The translations under genes were made by a program, and so were the position numbers. The notes below the pieces were generated by a model that was given only the letters and a program-made list of their open reading frames with translations, was not told where the DNA came from and did no database searches. 64,000 nucleotides of DNA, taken from the NCBI GenBank assembly GCA_023014365.1, contig JAEBUN010000011.1:620001-684000 (forward strand), in the 5' to 3' direction. Positions 24,613 through 35,662 of this stretch are shown one piece after another. The stretch comes from Lepiota brunneoincarnata. Its lineage: Eukaryota > Basidiomycota > Agaricomycetes > Agaricales > Agaricaceae. How positions within the stretch are numbered: the first letter of the stretch is position 1; the number at the start of each line of letters is the position of its first letter.

Positions 24613-25789
24613 TTACCCCCTTCTAATCTTCGAACTCTGTTTCGAAACTAACAAGCAGTGGGGTACGGGCGTCAGGTGTGGATCGTGAATGTAGTCGTTC
24701 CTAGTCATAGCCGTAACCATCGTAGGCATAGTCATAGTCGTTGTACTGGCTGTCATCAATGATATCATATGTTCGTCCAAAGGTATTGGGATAGCATTGC
24801 ACTGTCCTTTCGAGTGCGGCATTTCTTTGATTCTGGTGGTAGATGGGACAGGATCACATGTAATGTCCAGGTGCAGAGCGGTTGCAGTGGCAACAGGTGT
24901 ATCGGGGGCAACTGTGTGCCCAGTGGCCAATCTGATGGCATTCGAAACAGCGATTTCTTCCAACATCATATGAGCGGGTTGTAGCAGTTTGGGGTGTGGT
25001 GGTGGGGGTGGTACGATGTCGAGGAGGTCTTTGGGGTAGGGGGTGGGTTTCCTGCTGTTGACGGGCTTCCATTTGCTGGGTGAAGTCGTCCACTGTTTGT
25101 CGTCGAGTTTGGGGTGGTGGTGCGGAGGCGGGGGGTACGATAACAGGCGGGGTAACAGGGCTTGGAGGTTGTTCAGGTCAAACTCGTCGGTGGGTGGAGT
25201 GTACAGGGATTCATTGGGCCAGTCTATCGGTTGGCACAGGTTGAATCGTACTAGGGATTGCGGGCGCAATCTGTATACCGATTGTGGAGCTGCAATGCTT
25301 GGTGAAGATTTGGCGGAAAGTGGGGTCGGCCCACAGGCGGTTGAACGTGTTTTGGTTTACTTCCTTAACTCTTTCGATGCTTTGTTTGAGGCTGTGGAGG
25401 CAGAGGAGGTTTTCGCGGAGTTGGAAGAAGCCATCACGAACTTCTGTTGATACTGCTGGCGTTGGTGCGATAAGAAGCAAAAAGACAAGGGTAGAGGCAC
25501 TGTTGACTTTGTTAATATAGTCGCTAACAGAAGCGATGAGCGGGGGAGCGGGGATGGCAGTTGGCGTTTCTGCGATGGGTGGAATGGGACTGGGGGGAGT
25601 GGTCTGTCGTGGTACGCGGCGTGGGGGCGGTGTGTCTTCAGTGGTGTTAAGAGCGCTTTCGACGAGGAATTGATATAGGATGCAGTTGGAGTCGGGTTGC
25701 GCAGACGAGGATCTGGTCGTTCCATCTAACATAGGTGGGGTAGAAATAAGGGCGGATTCGGATGGGAGTGAACGGACGGAAGAAGGCAT
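24613..25789 (-). CDS. D ORF3 region: two overlapping frames downstream of integrase
   Basis: Frame one: 25211-25789 (192 aa, starting MPSSVRSLPSE, Pro-rich, with a helical LLCLHSLKQSIERV segment). Frame two: 24613-25269, ending in a TAA that occupies the three bases between the polypurine tract and the LTR. A third piece, 24854-25093, overlaps frame two and holds a zinc knuckle, CFECHQIGHWAHSC (CX2CX4HX4C), then PRYTCCHCNRSAPGHY. The same pair of motifs in the same relative frame occurs downstream of pol in element C. Function unknown; nucleic-acid binding is likely for the knuckle frame. Confidence 0.6.
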
Positions 25790-25917
25790 TGTGCTGTTAA
25801 ATGAGGCAGTGTGATTTATTTATGGTGGGGGTGGTGGCGAGAACGTTGTGGTTTCTTCGTGGCTTTAAGAGAATGGATGACAGGCATGTTTTCGTTGTTT
25901 CAGTCGAGTCCTTTGAG

Positions 25918-28900
25918 TCATTTATACTCCATCAAGAATGCTACTGCATCTCTTTCATCTTCCATTTCGGGAATAACTTGTCCATCCACAGTTTCGGGTC
26001 TGATTTCATTGGGTACTGATTTAAAATGGGACTCGGGTTCCCATGTATTTTCAGATTTGGGCCATCCGAGCCATTTGACTAGGTATTCAAGGTGGTTTCG
26101 TCGTTTTCGGTGATTTAATATGGCTTCGATTTCGTATACTTGTCTGCCTTCGACGGTGAGGGGTGGTGGTCGAACGTAGTTGGGTCCATACATTTCAGTT
26201 TCGGTATATGGCATGAGGAGTTGGGCGTGGAATACAGGGTATATTTTCCAACGTTTGGGAAGTTCGAGTCGATATGAAACAGGGGACAAAACGTCGAGGA
26301 TGCAGAATGGTCCAAGACGTTTGGGGGCCATTTTGCGCGTGACATATGGGGTATTTAAGTTCCGGGCGTCGAGCCAAACCATTTGATTTTTGTGGAACAG
26401 GGTAAACTTTGATTGGCGTCGATTTTCCATATGTTTCATGGCAGTTTCGTGTGCAGTTTTAGCATTTCGGTGGTATGGATCGATTAATTCCATGCGGTTG
26501 TTGACGGTGGGAGACTCAGTTTCAAGGAAAATGGTAGGAAGTGCTTTTGGTTGTATTCCCATAATGATTTCGAATGGTGTTTGTTTTCGCAAGGCATGCG
26601 GTCGGCTGTTGTACACGAATTCAAGGAGGGGAAGAGCCTGTGACCAGTTTTTGGGGTGATGCGAACAAAAGATGGAGAGGTACGCTTGGGTTTCCTGATG
26701 TGAACGTTCAGTTGCTCCATCTGCTTCGGGGTGATAGGCAGTGGTCATTGCAGGGGTTATTTCGAGTCGTTCCAACAGTTTCTGGAATGATTGTGTGGTG
26801 AAACGTGGGTCTCGGTCAGATATGATGCGTTTGGGTAGGCCATAGCGTGGGTAGACCTTATTTAGAATGATGTTGGCTATATCATCGGCGGTCGTGGATT
26901 TGTTGGTAGGGGTGAGAATTACCCCCTTTGAGAGTCCATGGTCCACAATGGACAGAATTGAGTCAAAACCCGTGGAGGGAGGGAGGTTGGTGATGAGATC
27001 CATCACGATCTGGGCAAATGGGCGGTTCGATTCAGGTGCAGGGATAGGGGTAAAGGCAGGCTTGGCAGGGTGGCGGTTAATTTTAAATTGTTGACAGTCG
27101 GCGCACCCTTTGACATAATCATGCATGAAACTGGCCATACTGGGCCAGTAGAAATCACGCTCCAATGCATGAAGGGTTGTATCAATACCGGGGTGTCCTG
27201 CGGTGGGAGAATTATGATACTTCCATATGATACGTCGGCGGAGTTCAAGGTCTTCCGGTGGTACGGTCCTACCATTGTAGGTAACAATTAGACCTTTTGG
27301 GGTTTGTGTCACGGAATATCGGGAATCCATCGGGGTGTAAGGGGCGGTCAAGAGGGCGGTAATTTGTTCAGTGGTATGTGGGTCATAGGTATTGTGGTGG
27401 AGGATATCGTTACATGTTTCTTGGTCGATGGTATTAATAAATATAGCATCAGGCAACATGGTTACGGATTTGTTGTCCTCGTCTTCATCGGGGATGTGAT
27501 CGGGACATCGGGAAAGAGCGTCGGCGGCGGGTATTTTCGTTCCAGGGACGTGTTCAATTTGGAGATTAAAGCGGGAGAGGAACTGATGCCAGCGGGCCTG
27601 GCGTCGGTTTATGTCCTGCGGTTTCTTCCAGTAAGTAAGGTTTTGGTGATCGGTACGAACTTTAACAGGGAAGGGTCCTCCTTCTAGATAATGACGCCAT
27701 TCTCCTAGGGCGTGAATAATAGTGAGTAGTTCACAGTCGTGAATATTGTAATTTCGTTCAGCAGGTGTGAGGGTTTTTGACAGAAAAGCCACAGGATGAC
27801 GTTGATTATTAATGTTGGTTTGATAAAGTACGGCTCCGGTTGCGTATTTCGAAGCGTCACATTTGATTTCAAACGGTTTTGATTGGTCAGGCATTGTAAG
27901 CACGGGTTGCTTTGAAAACTGGAGTTTCAAAGCATCAAACAAGTCTCAACATTTGTCGGTCCATTCGAATAGTTGTTTGGTTGACATAAGAGCGTTAAGG
28001 GGTCAGGCAATAGCGGAGTATCCATGAATAAACTTCCGATAGAAGTTGCAGAATCCTATAAATTTATGGACGTCTTTAGTACATTTTGGTATGGGCCATT
28101 GGGCGATTCTGGCTAGTTTGATGGGGTCCATTTCGATTTTATTGGGTGTGATGATCATACCGAGGTACTCCATGCGATCGCGGTAGAATTCGCATTTTTC
28201 AGTTTTGAGGTAGATGTCATTCAAGGTCAAACACTTGAGAACTTCTTCCATAATGCGGTCGTGTTCCTCCTGGGTACAAGCGAAGATGAGGATATTGTCC
28301 ATCTATACAACGATTCCTCCTTTGCAGATCGGGGACGCTAGGATATCATCCATGAATGCTTGAAAAGTTGCGGGGGAATTACACATTCCGAAGAACATGA
28401 TGGTTGGTTCGAATAATCCAAGTGGGGTGTTAAACGCTCCTTTCCATTTGTCTCCTTTCTTGATACAAATGTTGTTGTATCCAGCACGAACGTCGAGTTT
28501 GGAAAATATGCGGGCTCCTTTGAGTTTATCCATGATTTCGGTAACCATCGGGATTCAATACGCGTTTTTGACTGTATGCTTGTTGACATAGCGGTAATCT
28601 TGACAGGGGCAAAGTGAGCCATCCTTCTTATCGACGAAGAAGAACGGGGAAGCCATCAGGGATTTCGATGGGTGGATGTATCCTTTACAGAGGTTTTCGG
28701 ATATGAACTCTTTCAAAGAGTTGTCTTGATTTGGGGAAAGTTTGTAAGCTTTCATTGCAACGGGTTTGAATTTGGGTTTTAATTTGATTGCGTGGTCATA
28801 AGATCGTTGGGGAGGGAATCGTTTGGCAGCTTTCTTACTGAAACGACTCAACCATTGGTGGAATCGGCAGGGAACTTTTGTAGCGGGGTTGTCGACCTTC

Positions 28901-29676
28901 TTGTCTCCGTGTCTAATTGCAAGTTCTGTAGCCTGACTAATTCGGTTGATCTTGAGCTCAACATGAGCAAGTTCAGCAGGCGTACTAATGATCTGACACA
29001 TCTCGGACTCTAGAGAGAACTCTTCGTAGTCCTCATCGAGGAGAGGTTCGTAGATTGGTTCATGTGGGGTATAGGAGAATTTTCCTTCGGGGTTGAACAC
29101 ATTTAGTTGGTCCATGGCGAGGGTAGCAATGTCGATTGGTCGGTTGTTGTACGTCAAGTACTTGGGGTGGTGGTTGCGCTTCTTCTCTTTTCTCCATTGA
29201 AACGTACAGCGTTTCCAATTGATCTTCGGATTGACTTCATTAAGCCATAGGAAACCAAGGACCATTGGTTTCGATCCTGTTGCTGCGACATAGGCAGTAA
29301 TGGGAGTTAGTCGACCATCAATTATCGTGCAGAAGGTAGAGTAATGGGTAATCATTCTGTTCAAGTTGTTTGATCCATCGAAATTGCACATACTGATTGC
29401 TCGGGGAAGTTCTTGCTTCCATAGATGGTGCTCGGTGACGAAGTCGTCTGATATGAAGTTTCCTTGAGCTCCGGAGTCAAGGAGGGTGATAAGCAGGATG
29501 TCTTTTTGTTCTCTCAGGCTCTGCACCTTTAAAGGAAGATATATGGATTTATTGTTTGAAGTAGATGCGAGAGTTACAACATTACAAGAGAGAGGGGAAC
29601 TGGGAGGGGCTGGCGTCGAACAGAACCTCCAAATCAAAAATTTGCGAACGGTTGCATAGTTGGGTCTTTGGACCAA
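25918..29676 (-). pseudogene. D pol: protease, RT, RNase H, integrase, chromodomain
   Basis: Protease LLDSGAQGNF and the RT N-terminus are in 28555-29676. RT fingers/palm are in 28303-28548 and 28003-28302. RT C-terminus, RNase H and integrase are in 25918-27942, which contains the HHCC region (HNSPTAGHPGIDTTLHA.. CADCQQ), DLITNLPP, SDRDPRF and a C-terminal chromodomain (YEIEAILNHRKRRN.. YLVKWLGWP). Stops near 28550, 28302 and 28002 interrupt it. The catalytic box reads stop-MDN where YMDD is expected, so RT is dead. The chromodomain places D among the chromoviruses, which target heterochromatin. Confidence 0.9.
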
Positions 29677-30848
29677 GTCTCGTAGACTTCAATGGCTTCG
29701 GTTTCAGGAATGGATTTGATGATAGAACATATTTTAAGGGAGGCGTTTTGTATATTAGTTGCTTTATTGGTTTTCGGTTGTGGTTGGGCGACATTGGGGC
29801 AGATACGGGAAATATGACCAGGTTTAAAGCAGCGGAAACATAAGCCTTTCTTGTAGGCGCGTTTTTCTTCAGGTGTGAAGACGGCGTTGATATCGATGTC
29901 GTCATTGTGGGGGAAATGATCTGGTTGGTCTTCTTTGGCTTCTTTATGATCAGGATGTGGATCACCAGGGATATTAAAAGAAGGGTAATATTTGGGACCT
30001 TCATTAAGGTACGTGTTGTCGATCTCCATAGCGTTTGGATCACGCGATGGGCGGAATTGGTAATGACAATTTGGTCCAGTATAGGACGACTGTTGCTGTG
30101 GTTTTCGATATGGTTGTTGTGTTCAGCGGTAGTTATTGGCGGGAGCAGGGCGTGGATGGAATCCTGGGTGCAGTCCAAGGATTGTAGAAGCGGTGTGCCA
30201 ATTGTGATTGATTTGGATAGCGTGACAATACCATTTGTTTATGGTGTTAGGCGGGTTTGGATCGGTGAGGATTTTATAGGCAAGGTTCCGGTTGATAACA
30301 TTTTGGAACTTTTCTATGAGGGCGCAATCTTCACGGAGTCCTGAACGATGGACAAGGGTTTTAAACTTGGCGATGACATCTTCGACATTACGGGATCCTT
30401 GACGAAGGGTGTTAAGGTCATGGAATGCTTGGGATGGGACGTCGACGGGTGAGAACGCTTCGGTAAACTCTTCAATGAGTTTGTCGTAAGTTCCGGGGGT
30501 GAATTCTCCCCATACTTGTTTCAATTGAAAATACTGGTTCTTCCAGTTGCTGGCTTCACCGGTTTTGAGCAGGGATAGGAAGAATACAATTTTCTTGTCG
30601 TCGGTGTTATAGATGTCAGCGTTACCATAAAGGTAGAGTGCTACGGAATTAATGAACTCTTGGAAGTTCTTTCGGTTGCCGTCAAACAGTGTCAGTTTCT
30701 CGAACGATAGTTCTTTGTAGCCGTTGTGTTGCGGTTGTGGTGACGGTGGACGGGGTGGATTTTGTGGTGGTCCAGGCAGTCCTGGTGGTCCTCCGGGTGG
30801 TCCTGGTGGTGGCTGGTTGGCCAGCGGGTCTCCCATTGTTTCAGACAT
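29634..30848 (-). pseudogene. D gag with zinc knuckle
   Basis: Starts MSETMGDPLANQ at 30848, with a Pro/Gly-rich head and then a retrotransposon gag domain (SFEKLTLFDGNRKNFQEF.. SNWKNQYF.. FTEAFSPVD). A TGA near 30121 interrupts it. The rest (29634-30029) carries CFRCFKPGHISRIC, a CX2CX4HX4C knuckle for RNA packaging. It corresponds block by block to gag of C. Confidence 0.85.
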
Positions 30849-31525
30849 GGTTTCGGAGGGAGGGGAAGGTGGTGGAAAGGGTTGTAGATTACAAGGGAGC
30901 TGATACTGTCCGGGTTCGATCTGATGGATGGGAAAACGTAAGGGACCTCCTGTACTTGTGGTTGCTTCTAGTAGACCAAAAGGGAGTCAGGGTGGTTTGA
31001 CGGGAGACGGTTCAGTAATCTGGGTGGCTACCTGAAGGGTGGTATCCACTGGTTCAGGCGGGGTTGCGTATACGGGTTGGTTGGGCTCAGGAGAAGACGA
31101 AGGCACGCGAAAAGAAGAAGTAGGGCGAGGAGTAGATGGAATGGTACGTGGGGTAACAGACAGTTGAGAGGGTCCTGGAGATCCAGAACCAGTTTGGGAA
31201 ATGCGGGGGTTAGGATGGTCTGTCCTGGATTTGAAATAACTACCCATGATGGGCAACAATGTCTTTTCCGGTAAAGAGAAACCTCTGAGAATTTAAGATC
31301 CGCTAAGATGTTCGACAAGACGAACGAGGAATCTGAGAACCTATAGAGACGCTGGGGTGCGAAGGTTCAGAAGAACAACAGCCGGAGTTCTTCGGGGTGA
31401 GGACTGTGTTAGATGCTCGAATAGACAAGTGATGATCCTCAACAGATTACAGTTCTGTCTAGACCTCACAGTTAATGGTACTGTGCAAACCAAAGAGGAC
31501 AAGAAGAGAGAAGAGAGGCAATGAG

Positions 31526-31537
31526 TAGCTTTGTCTT
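31526..31537 (-). promoter_or_regulatory. D primer-binding site, self-complementary to its own LTR
   Basis: One base inside the 5' LTR (which starts at 31539 on the plus strand). The 12 bases TAGCTTTGTCTT (plus strand) are perfectly complementary to the sense transcript at 31655-31666, which reads TAGCTTTGTCTT about 33 nt downstream of a TATATATA box. No tRNA 3'-end complement (TGG...) is present. Confidence 0.75.
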
Positions 31538-31538
31538 T

Positions 31539-31903
31539 TGTTACGCTGGTTAGGCGTCTGCAAGGCTCAATGCGGTCAATGACAAGTTAACCGTTGAGTA
31601 ATGCAAGCAAGTCAAAGACAATGTCAATGAACAGGAACAAATATGATGTATAATAAGACAAAGCTAAGGATTACAATTAATACTTAGGTCTATATATACT
31701 ACTGAGGTGACTGGCATGTGATAAAGAAGAAAATCACATGCGAACGAGTGGAAATCACAGGCCAAGGGTAACTAACTATAGATGAGCGGTGACATGTGAT
31801 AAGTAAATATAACTGGGCATCGACAGTGGGCAGTGGCATGTGTTTAAGTAAAAATAGACAGAAAAATAGGCGGACAGGTGTACTAAGGAGGAAAATGGTA
31901 ACA
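31539..31903 (-). repeat. 5' LTR of D
   Basis: 365 bp, TGTTACGCTGG...GGTAACA. On the sense strand it has a TATA box (complement of about 31689-31697) and, about 33 nt downstream, the predicted transcript start whose first 12 nt match the primer-binding site. Confidence 0.92.
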
Positions 31904-31954
31904 CTTAACCATGATGCGCATCCTAGCTGATGGCATCCTACTGTTATTTATATA

Positions 31955-32332
31955 TTACAATGAGTCAATGTCCTCGTTCTCCATTCCACTGCTGTGCAAT
32001 GTTGCATCGCTTTCCTCTGACTCATAATTCTCTTCTCCCGATTCTATCTCCATGGATTCTCTTCCATTTTTGCTCTCCATTCTCTCAGTGCTTCCATCTG
32101 TATCAGGGGTTGGATTGGTTGATCCATGGCTATCTTCTTTGTCCTTGGGGTATTCTTGAATATCCTCCAGAGTTATCTCCATTCCTGCTTCTCTTGCCAA
32201 GTCCTGCATGGCATTGTAGTATTCCCCTTCTTTGTCTTCATATTCCTGTGCTCGCAACTGGTCTGTGGTTTCCTGTACCCATCTTGTAAAGTTGAATAAT
32301 TGCTCTTGTTCCTCCCAGTCTGGACTGTTCAT
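31955..32332 (-). CDS. Acidic protein encoded in the U3 of the solo LTR
   Basis: 125 codons without a stop, starting MNSPDWEEQEQLFNF four bases inside the LTR. It is homologous along its length to the U3-encoded tail of ORF3 in element C (MNSPDREEQELLFDF). Very rich in Glu, Asp, Ser and Thr. Because the LTR is solo, the coding sequence is now detached from the rest of ORF3. The open frame survives despite many substitutions, which hints at past selection. No known domain. Confidence 0.6.
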   Translation of the reverse strand: MNSPDWEEQEQLFNFTRWVQETTDQLRAQEYEDKEGEYYNAMQDLAREAGMEITLEDIQEYPKDKEDSHGSTNPTPDTDGSTERMESKNGRESMEIESGEENYESEESDATLHSSGMENEDIDSL

Positions 32333-32336
32333 AACA

Positions 32337-33673
32337 TAGTGGCTCCCAGGTTGTGTCTCCTAGGCTCCATCACACTTCAAATTCTATTTTGTTGCCATTA
32401 AGTTTTTGGTGACCAATAATTTCATCAACAAACCATTCTTGGTTGCTGTCGGTACCAAAGTCATATGGCTCTGGCTTTTTTCTGTCAGGGAATAGGTCAT
32501 CATTGGATGGGTGGTATGGTCGCAGCAAGCTTGCATGAAATGTTGGGTGTATGTGACAATTTTGGAGTGCAGGGAGCAGCTCTAGGGTATAGGTGGATGT
32601 ATTAGGGTGCATATATTTGATCCAATAGGGTCCAATGAATTTTGGACATAATTTACATGCTCTATTTTTTGGTAGGTTCAGGTTTGTTACTGAGAGGAAT
32701 ACCAGGTCATTTTGTTGGTAGTCAGGTTTGTTACTTTGCCATGCATTTGCATATTTGGCTTGTTTTACGTGTGCATCAATTATAGAGTTATGAGCTTCTG
32801 CTAGGTTTTGTAACACTTGTTCAGCAAATTGTTTAATACCCTTAGGTGCATGGTTGCTGCTATGGATTTCCTGTAGTATGGATGGCATGTATCCATTATT
32901 CAGCTTGAAAGGTGCATATCCTGTTGTTTCTGATATGCTTGCATTAAATGCGAATTCAACCATGGGTAGTTTATCAACCCAATTCTTTTGGTCATGGCTA
33001 ATGACTGCTCAGAAGATTTGGCCGATGTTTCAGTTAGTGTGTTCAGTCTGACCATCTGTTTGAGGATGGAATGATGTGGACATTAATAGTTTTGTCCCTA
33101 GGATTTGATGTGTTTCATGCCACCATTTAGATGTAAATTTTGTATCTTGGTCACTCACAATTGAGCTGGGTAGTCCATGCAGTTGTATGATTTCTTGGAT
33201 ATATATCCAAGATAGTTCATTTGCTGTTGAGGTTTTATTGACTGGTATGAGGTGAGTCATATTCATCATCCTACAGATAATTACCCACAAATAATTGAAT
33301 CCATGGGCTTCAGGAAATGGTCCAATGAAGTCCATTCCAATTGAGTCCCATGGTTTCGTGGGTATTGGTAGTGAGTGTAGTTTTCCCATAGGTTTTTTGT
33401 TATTTGGTTTCGATACCTGACATTTTTCACAAGTTCAACAGAATTTGCAAATGTCTTTGGCCATATGTGGCCACCAGTACCATCTTCTTACTTGGTCGCT
33501 GGTCTTGTGTTCAATAAAGTGTCCTACCATTTTGTGGGCACTTGTAAGTATGTCTGTTTTTAATTTTCGGGTATCAGGGATGCATAATGCCAAGTCTCTG
33601 CATGTATTTGGTTTGTCTACAAGGTTATTTCTGATTGTGAATGAATTCCGGTGGCTTTCAGGCTCACAGAGTA
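32337..33673 (-). pseudogene. B1 integrase region
   Basis: Fragments at 32370-32963 (SETTGYAPF.LNNGYMPS, CPKFIGPYWIKY, LRPYHPSNDDLFPD), 33030-33389 ([41 protein letters not shown]) and 33435-33734 (AHKMVGHFIEHKTSDQVRRWYWW) give the integrase zinc region, the DDE core and the C-terminal SH3-like part. Stops separate them. Cut at 33673 by mariner M2. Confidence 0.85.
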
Positions 33674-34087
33674 CAGCAACCCACAAAACTGTTCCAATGT
33701 TTTGTACTTTTGACTTTAAGTAGTAATGGCTCAATGAATAAAATGGCTAAATTTGTGAAAGTATTTATAAACATAGGCAAATATGTCATATCTAACCCTG
33801 CAAAGTCGCGTTATGTAATACTTCCAAATGAGGTAATCATGAATTTTGTAAGCATTTTAAGTCATTGGAACAGTTTTGTACAATGGTGATTTTTGATACT
33901 AATCCAAGCAATCACATAACTCCATTGATTGTGAATCAATAAGATTATGTGACCATGTGTCTTTGACATATAAATAGATGTGCTGACAGCCATGTCCCAT
34001 CATTCTCAACCCCCCCACTTATCATGAAGCCATTATCTTCTACTTTAAAGAAAACTATCCTCTCTATGCTAAATTCTCATCATTCCT
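33674..34087 (+). mobile_element. Truncated mariner M2
   Basis: Begins CAGCAACCCACAAAACTG after a TA and matches the transposase-start end of M1. It includes a complete 206-bp inverted repeat (33674-33879) and the transposase start, here with ATG intact (ATGAAGCCA at 34024-34032). It stops at TTCCT (34083-34087), where B2 begins. The rest is missing from the window. Confidence 0.88.
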
Positions 34088-34252
34088 TGAAATGCGTTGA
34101 TGTTCCAGGTAGAATTACACTTAGAATTACGGTCAGAATTCGATCTGAATGGTCTCTGCGATGAGAGTTGATGATTAAAAGTGTAACTACTGTGACCGTT
34201 ACTACTGGTCACACTATGTAGGATAGACGAGAATATGTAGCTACCGGTTACA
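34088..34252 (-). repeat. 3' LTR of B2
   Basis: 165 bp, TGAAATGCG...GGTTACA, adjoining TTACCTCCTCCT, the complement of its polypurine tract. Confidence 0.9.
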
Positions 34253-34528
34253 TTACCTCCTCCTGAGACTGCGTAGTCAGTCTAAAATGTAAGATGATAG
34301 AAAAAGGAGGGTGTAGAATGATATAGAGCATGGTAAATGAGATGGAGCCTCGGAAATGGAGTATTTATTTAAACAGTGGTGAATTCATCCTCCATCATGA
34401 ATTGGAAGTCGGTGGGTTTGTCTCCCCAGAGTAGGGGTGGATCAGCAAGTGCAGGTGGGTGGTGCTGAATGTGGGGTGATTGGTGCAGTTGAGTCTTCGG
34501 GTGTAGGCAGTTCGGTGTTGAGATATTT

Positions 34529-35662
34529 TCACGATGGTAAGTGATGAAAGATAGCCAGCTCACCTAATTGAGCCCATCCAGCTGCATTACAGGGATTGTT
34601 TTCCAACACCTGGGATAGCCCCTCGAAGGAGTCAAGGACGCGATCAATGTCCTGCTGTGTAGGTGTTCTCCAACCAGCCAATTCAGTGATTAGGGGTGGA
34701 GTGCCGTATTCCATTAAATGGGTGATGCGCTCATTGTCTATGCATGTTAGGAAGTTGGGGTCGAGTACCTCGGTCTGGTACATGAAGTCGAGGCAGTGGA
34801 TGCCATAGGTGTAGGCGTGGTCAATCCAGGAGGGCGGAATGTGGTTGTGAATGAGTGCCTCGATTACCATGTCAATTGTGATGTAATTGACCCCATCGTG
34901 GTCAATAACGGCGGGTCGGATGCAGAAATTGGGGCTGGTCTGTGGGTTAAATTGTTCTGGGAGTGTTTGAATGGCTTCATAATATTGGTGGGGGAGTGCA
35001 GTGAGGAGGGCAAAGTATCGCATGAATTTGATTTTTGCAGGCTTCGAGTCGGAGGTGCAAAGGAGTCTTCCTAGACTGTAGCCAAAAACGGAGCACCTGT
35101 CTACTCGGAGTGCATGATTGATTATGATGCCATGGGTGTGGTTGAGTGTTGCGGGGTGGCTTTGGCAGAGTAAGTATTCTGTGTGGGTGTCCAGCTTCAT
35201 GAGGTTGTAGATACTTGGTGCTGGTATTCCTGTAAACCCAGAGATTGATTGTGCTGTCGATATTATGGGGTGAGGAGTTTGCAAGGGGAAGAGTGTCATG
35301 TGAGGTACTGGTGGTGAGTCTGCATCAGGGCTGAAGTCTGACTTGGTCATGAGCCAGGTCATGGTTTTATCGCGGACATGTTCTGTGCTCCTGGCAGCTA
35401 CTGCAAATAGTTCAAATAATAATAGGTAGGCTTCAGCGCGTGTAGATCCTTGTATAGAGGGGTCGCGCATGGCTGTGATGAGGGCCTGTGCCTCAGATGG
35501 TGTAAGTGGTAGGCCTCGTTTGGCAATAGAGTAGATAGGGTGCTCATCAGGGATCGTGAATGCTTTGTTCTGAGTGGTCTCAAACTTGGCCATGGTGAGT
35601 GCTATGTTTCCCATAAATACTGTGTTGGTGAATGGTGAATAGTATGAGTAGAATGAGAGCAT
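34529..35662 (-). CDS. ORF-X: 377-residue protein of unknown function in gypsy B
   Basis: Starts MLSFYSYYSPFTNTVF at 35662 and is open to 34529. It lies between integrase and the 3' LTR, where most gypsy elements have nothing. Recognisable pieces are a helical N-terminus (SEAQALITAMRDPS, AYLLLFELFAVAARS), a middle with NHALRVDRCSVFGYSLGRL and a C-terminus with WRTPTQQDIDRVLDSF and AAGWAQLGELAIF. No signal peptide, no zinc knuckle and no catalytic motif that I recognise. The start may be further upstream. B1 has a decayed copy (20042-21378). It could be a captured host gene or an accessory retrotransposon protein. Confidence 0.7.
   Translation of the reverse strand: MLSFYSYYSPFTNTVFMGNIALTMAKFETTQNKAFTIPDEHPIYSIAKRGLPLTPSEAQALITAMRDPSIQGSTRAEAYLLLFELFAVAARSTEHVRDKTMTWLMTKSDFSPDADSPPVPHMTLFPLQTPHPIISTAQSISGFTGIPAPSIYNLMKLDTHTEYLLCQSHPATLNHTHGIIINHALRVDRCSVFGYSLGRLLCTSDSKPAKIKFMRYFALLTALPHQYYEAIQTLPEQFNPQTSPNFCIRPAVIDHDGVNYITIDMVIEALIHNHIPPSWIDHAYTYGIHCLDFMYQTEVLDPNFLTCIDNERITHLMEYGTPPLITELAGWRTPTQQDIDRVLDSFEGLSQVLENNPCNAAGWAQLGELAIFHHLPS

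Larger units (their letters stand above)
22641..31903 (-). mobile_element. Gypsy/chromovirus retrotransposon D, nearly complete, inactive
   Basis: Two LTRs of 365 bp (the left one split by mariner M1), flanked by CTTAA at 22636-22640 and 31904-31908. Internal order on the minus strand: leader, gag with zinc knuckle, protease, reverse transcriptase, RNase H, integrase, chromodomain, ORF3. Several stops interrupt gag and pol. It sits inside the solo LTR of family C. Confidence 0.92.
22359..32336 (-). mobile_element. Solo LTR of family C, split by element D
   Basis: Segments 22359-22640 and 31909-32336 together form an LTR of about 710 bp in reverse orientation, homologous to the 698-bp LTRs of element C. 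It is flanked by TAGTG at 22354-22358 and 32337-32341. The B2 copy of this site (near 36410) has a single TAGTG, so the empty site can be read directly. A duplication around a single LTR means the internal region was lost by LTR-LTR recombination. Confidence 0.9.
19740..33673 (-). mobile_element. Gypsy retrotransposon B1 (left part, interrupted)
   Basis: The outermost and oldest element. It is preceded by AAATA (19735-19739), which recurs at 51995-51999 directly after the right-hand B-family LTR, so B1 once spanned this interval. What remains is its 3' LTR, the ORF-X region (19926-22358) and, after removal of the solo LTR insertion, the integrase region (32337-33673). It is colinear with B2 and the reading frames are broken by many stops. 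Confidence 0.85.

Noticed and set aside
25043..25450. Plus-strand open frame of 135 codons inside D
   Set aside because: Antisense to the ORF3 region of D; no family signal.
34083..34087. TTCCT as target duplication of B2
   Set aside because: The right flank of B2 is AAATA, not TTCCT; AAATA belongs to B1.
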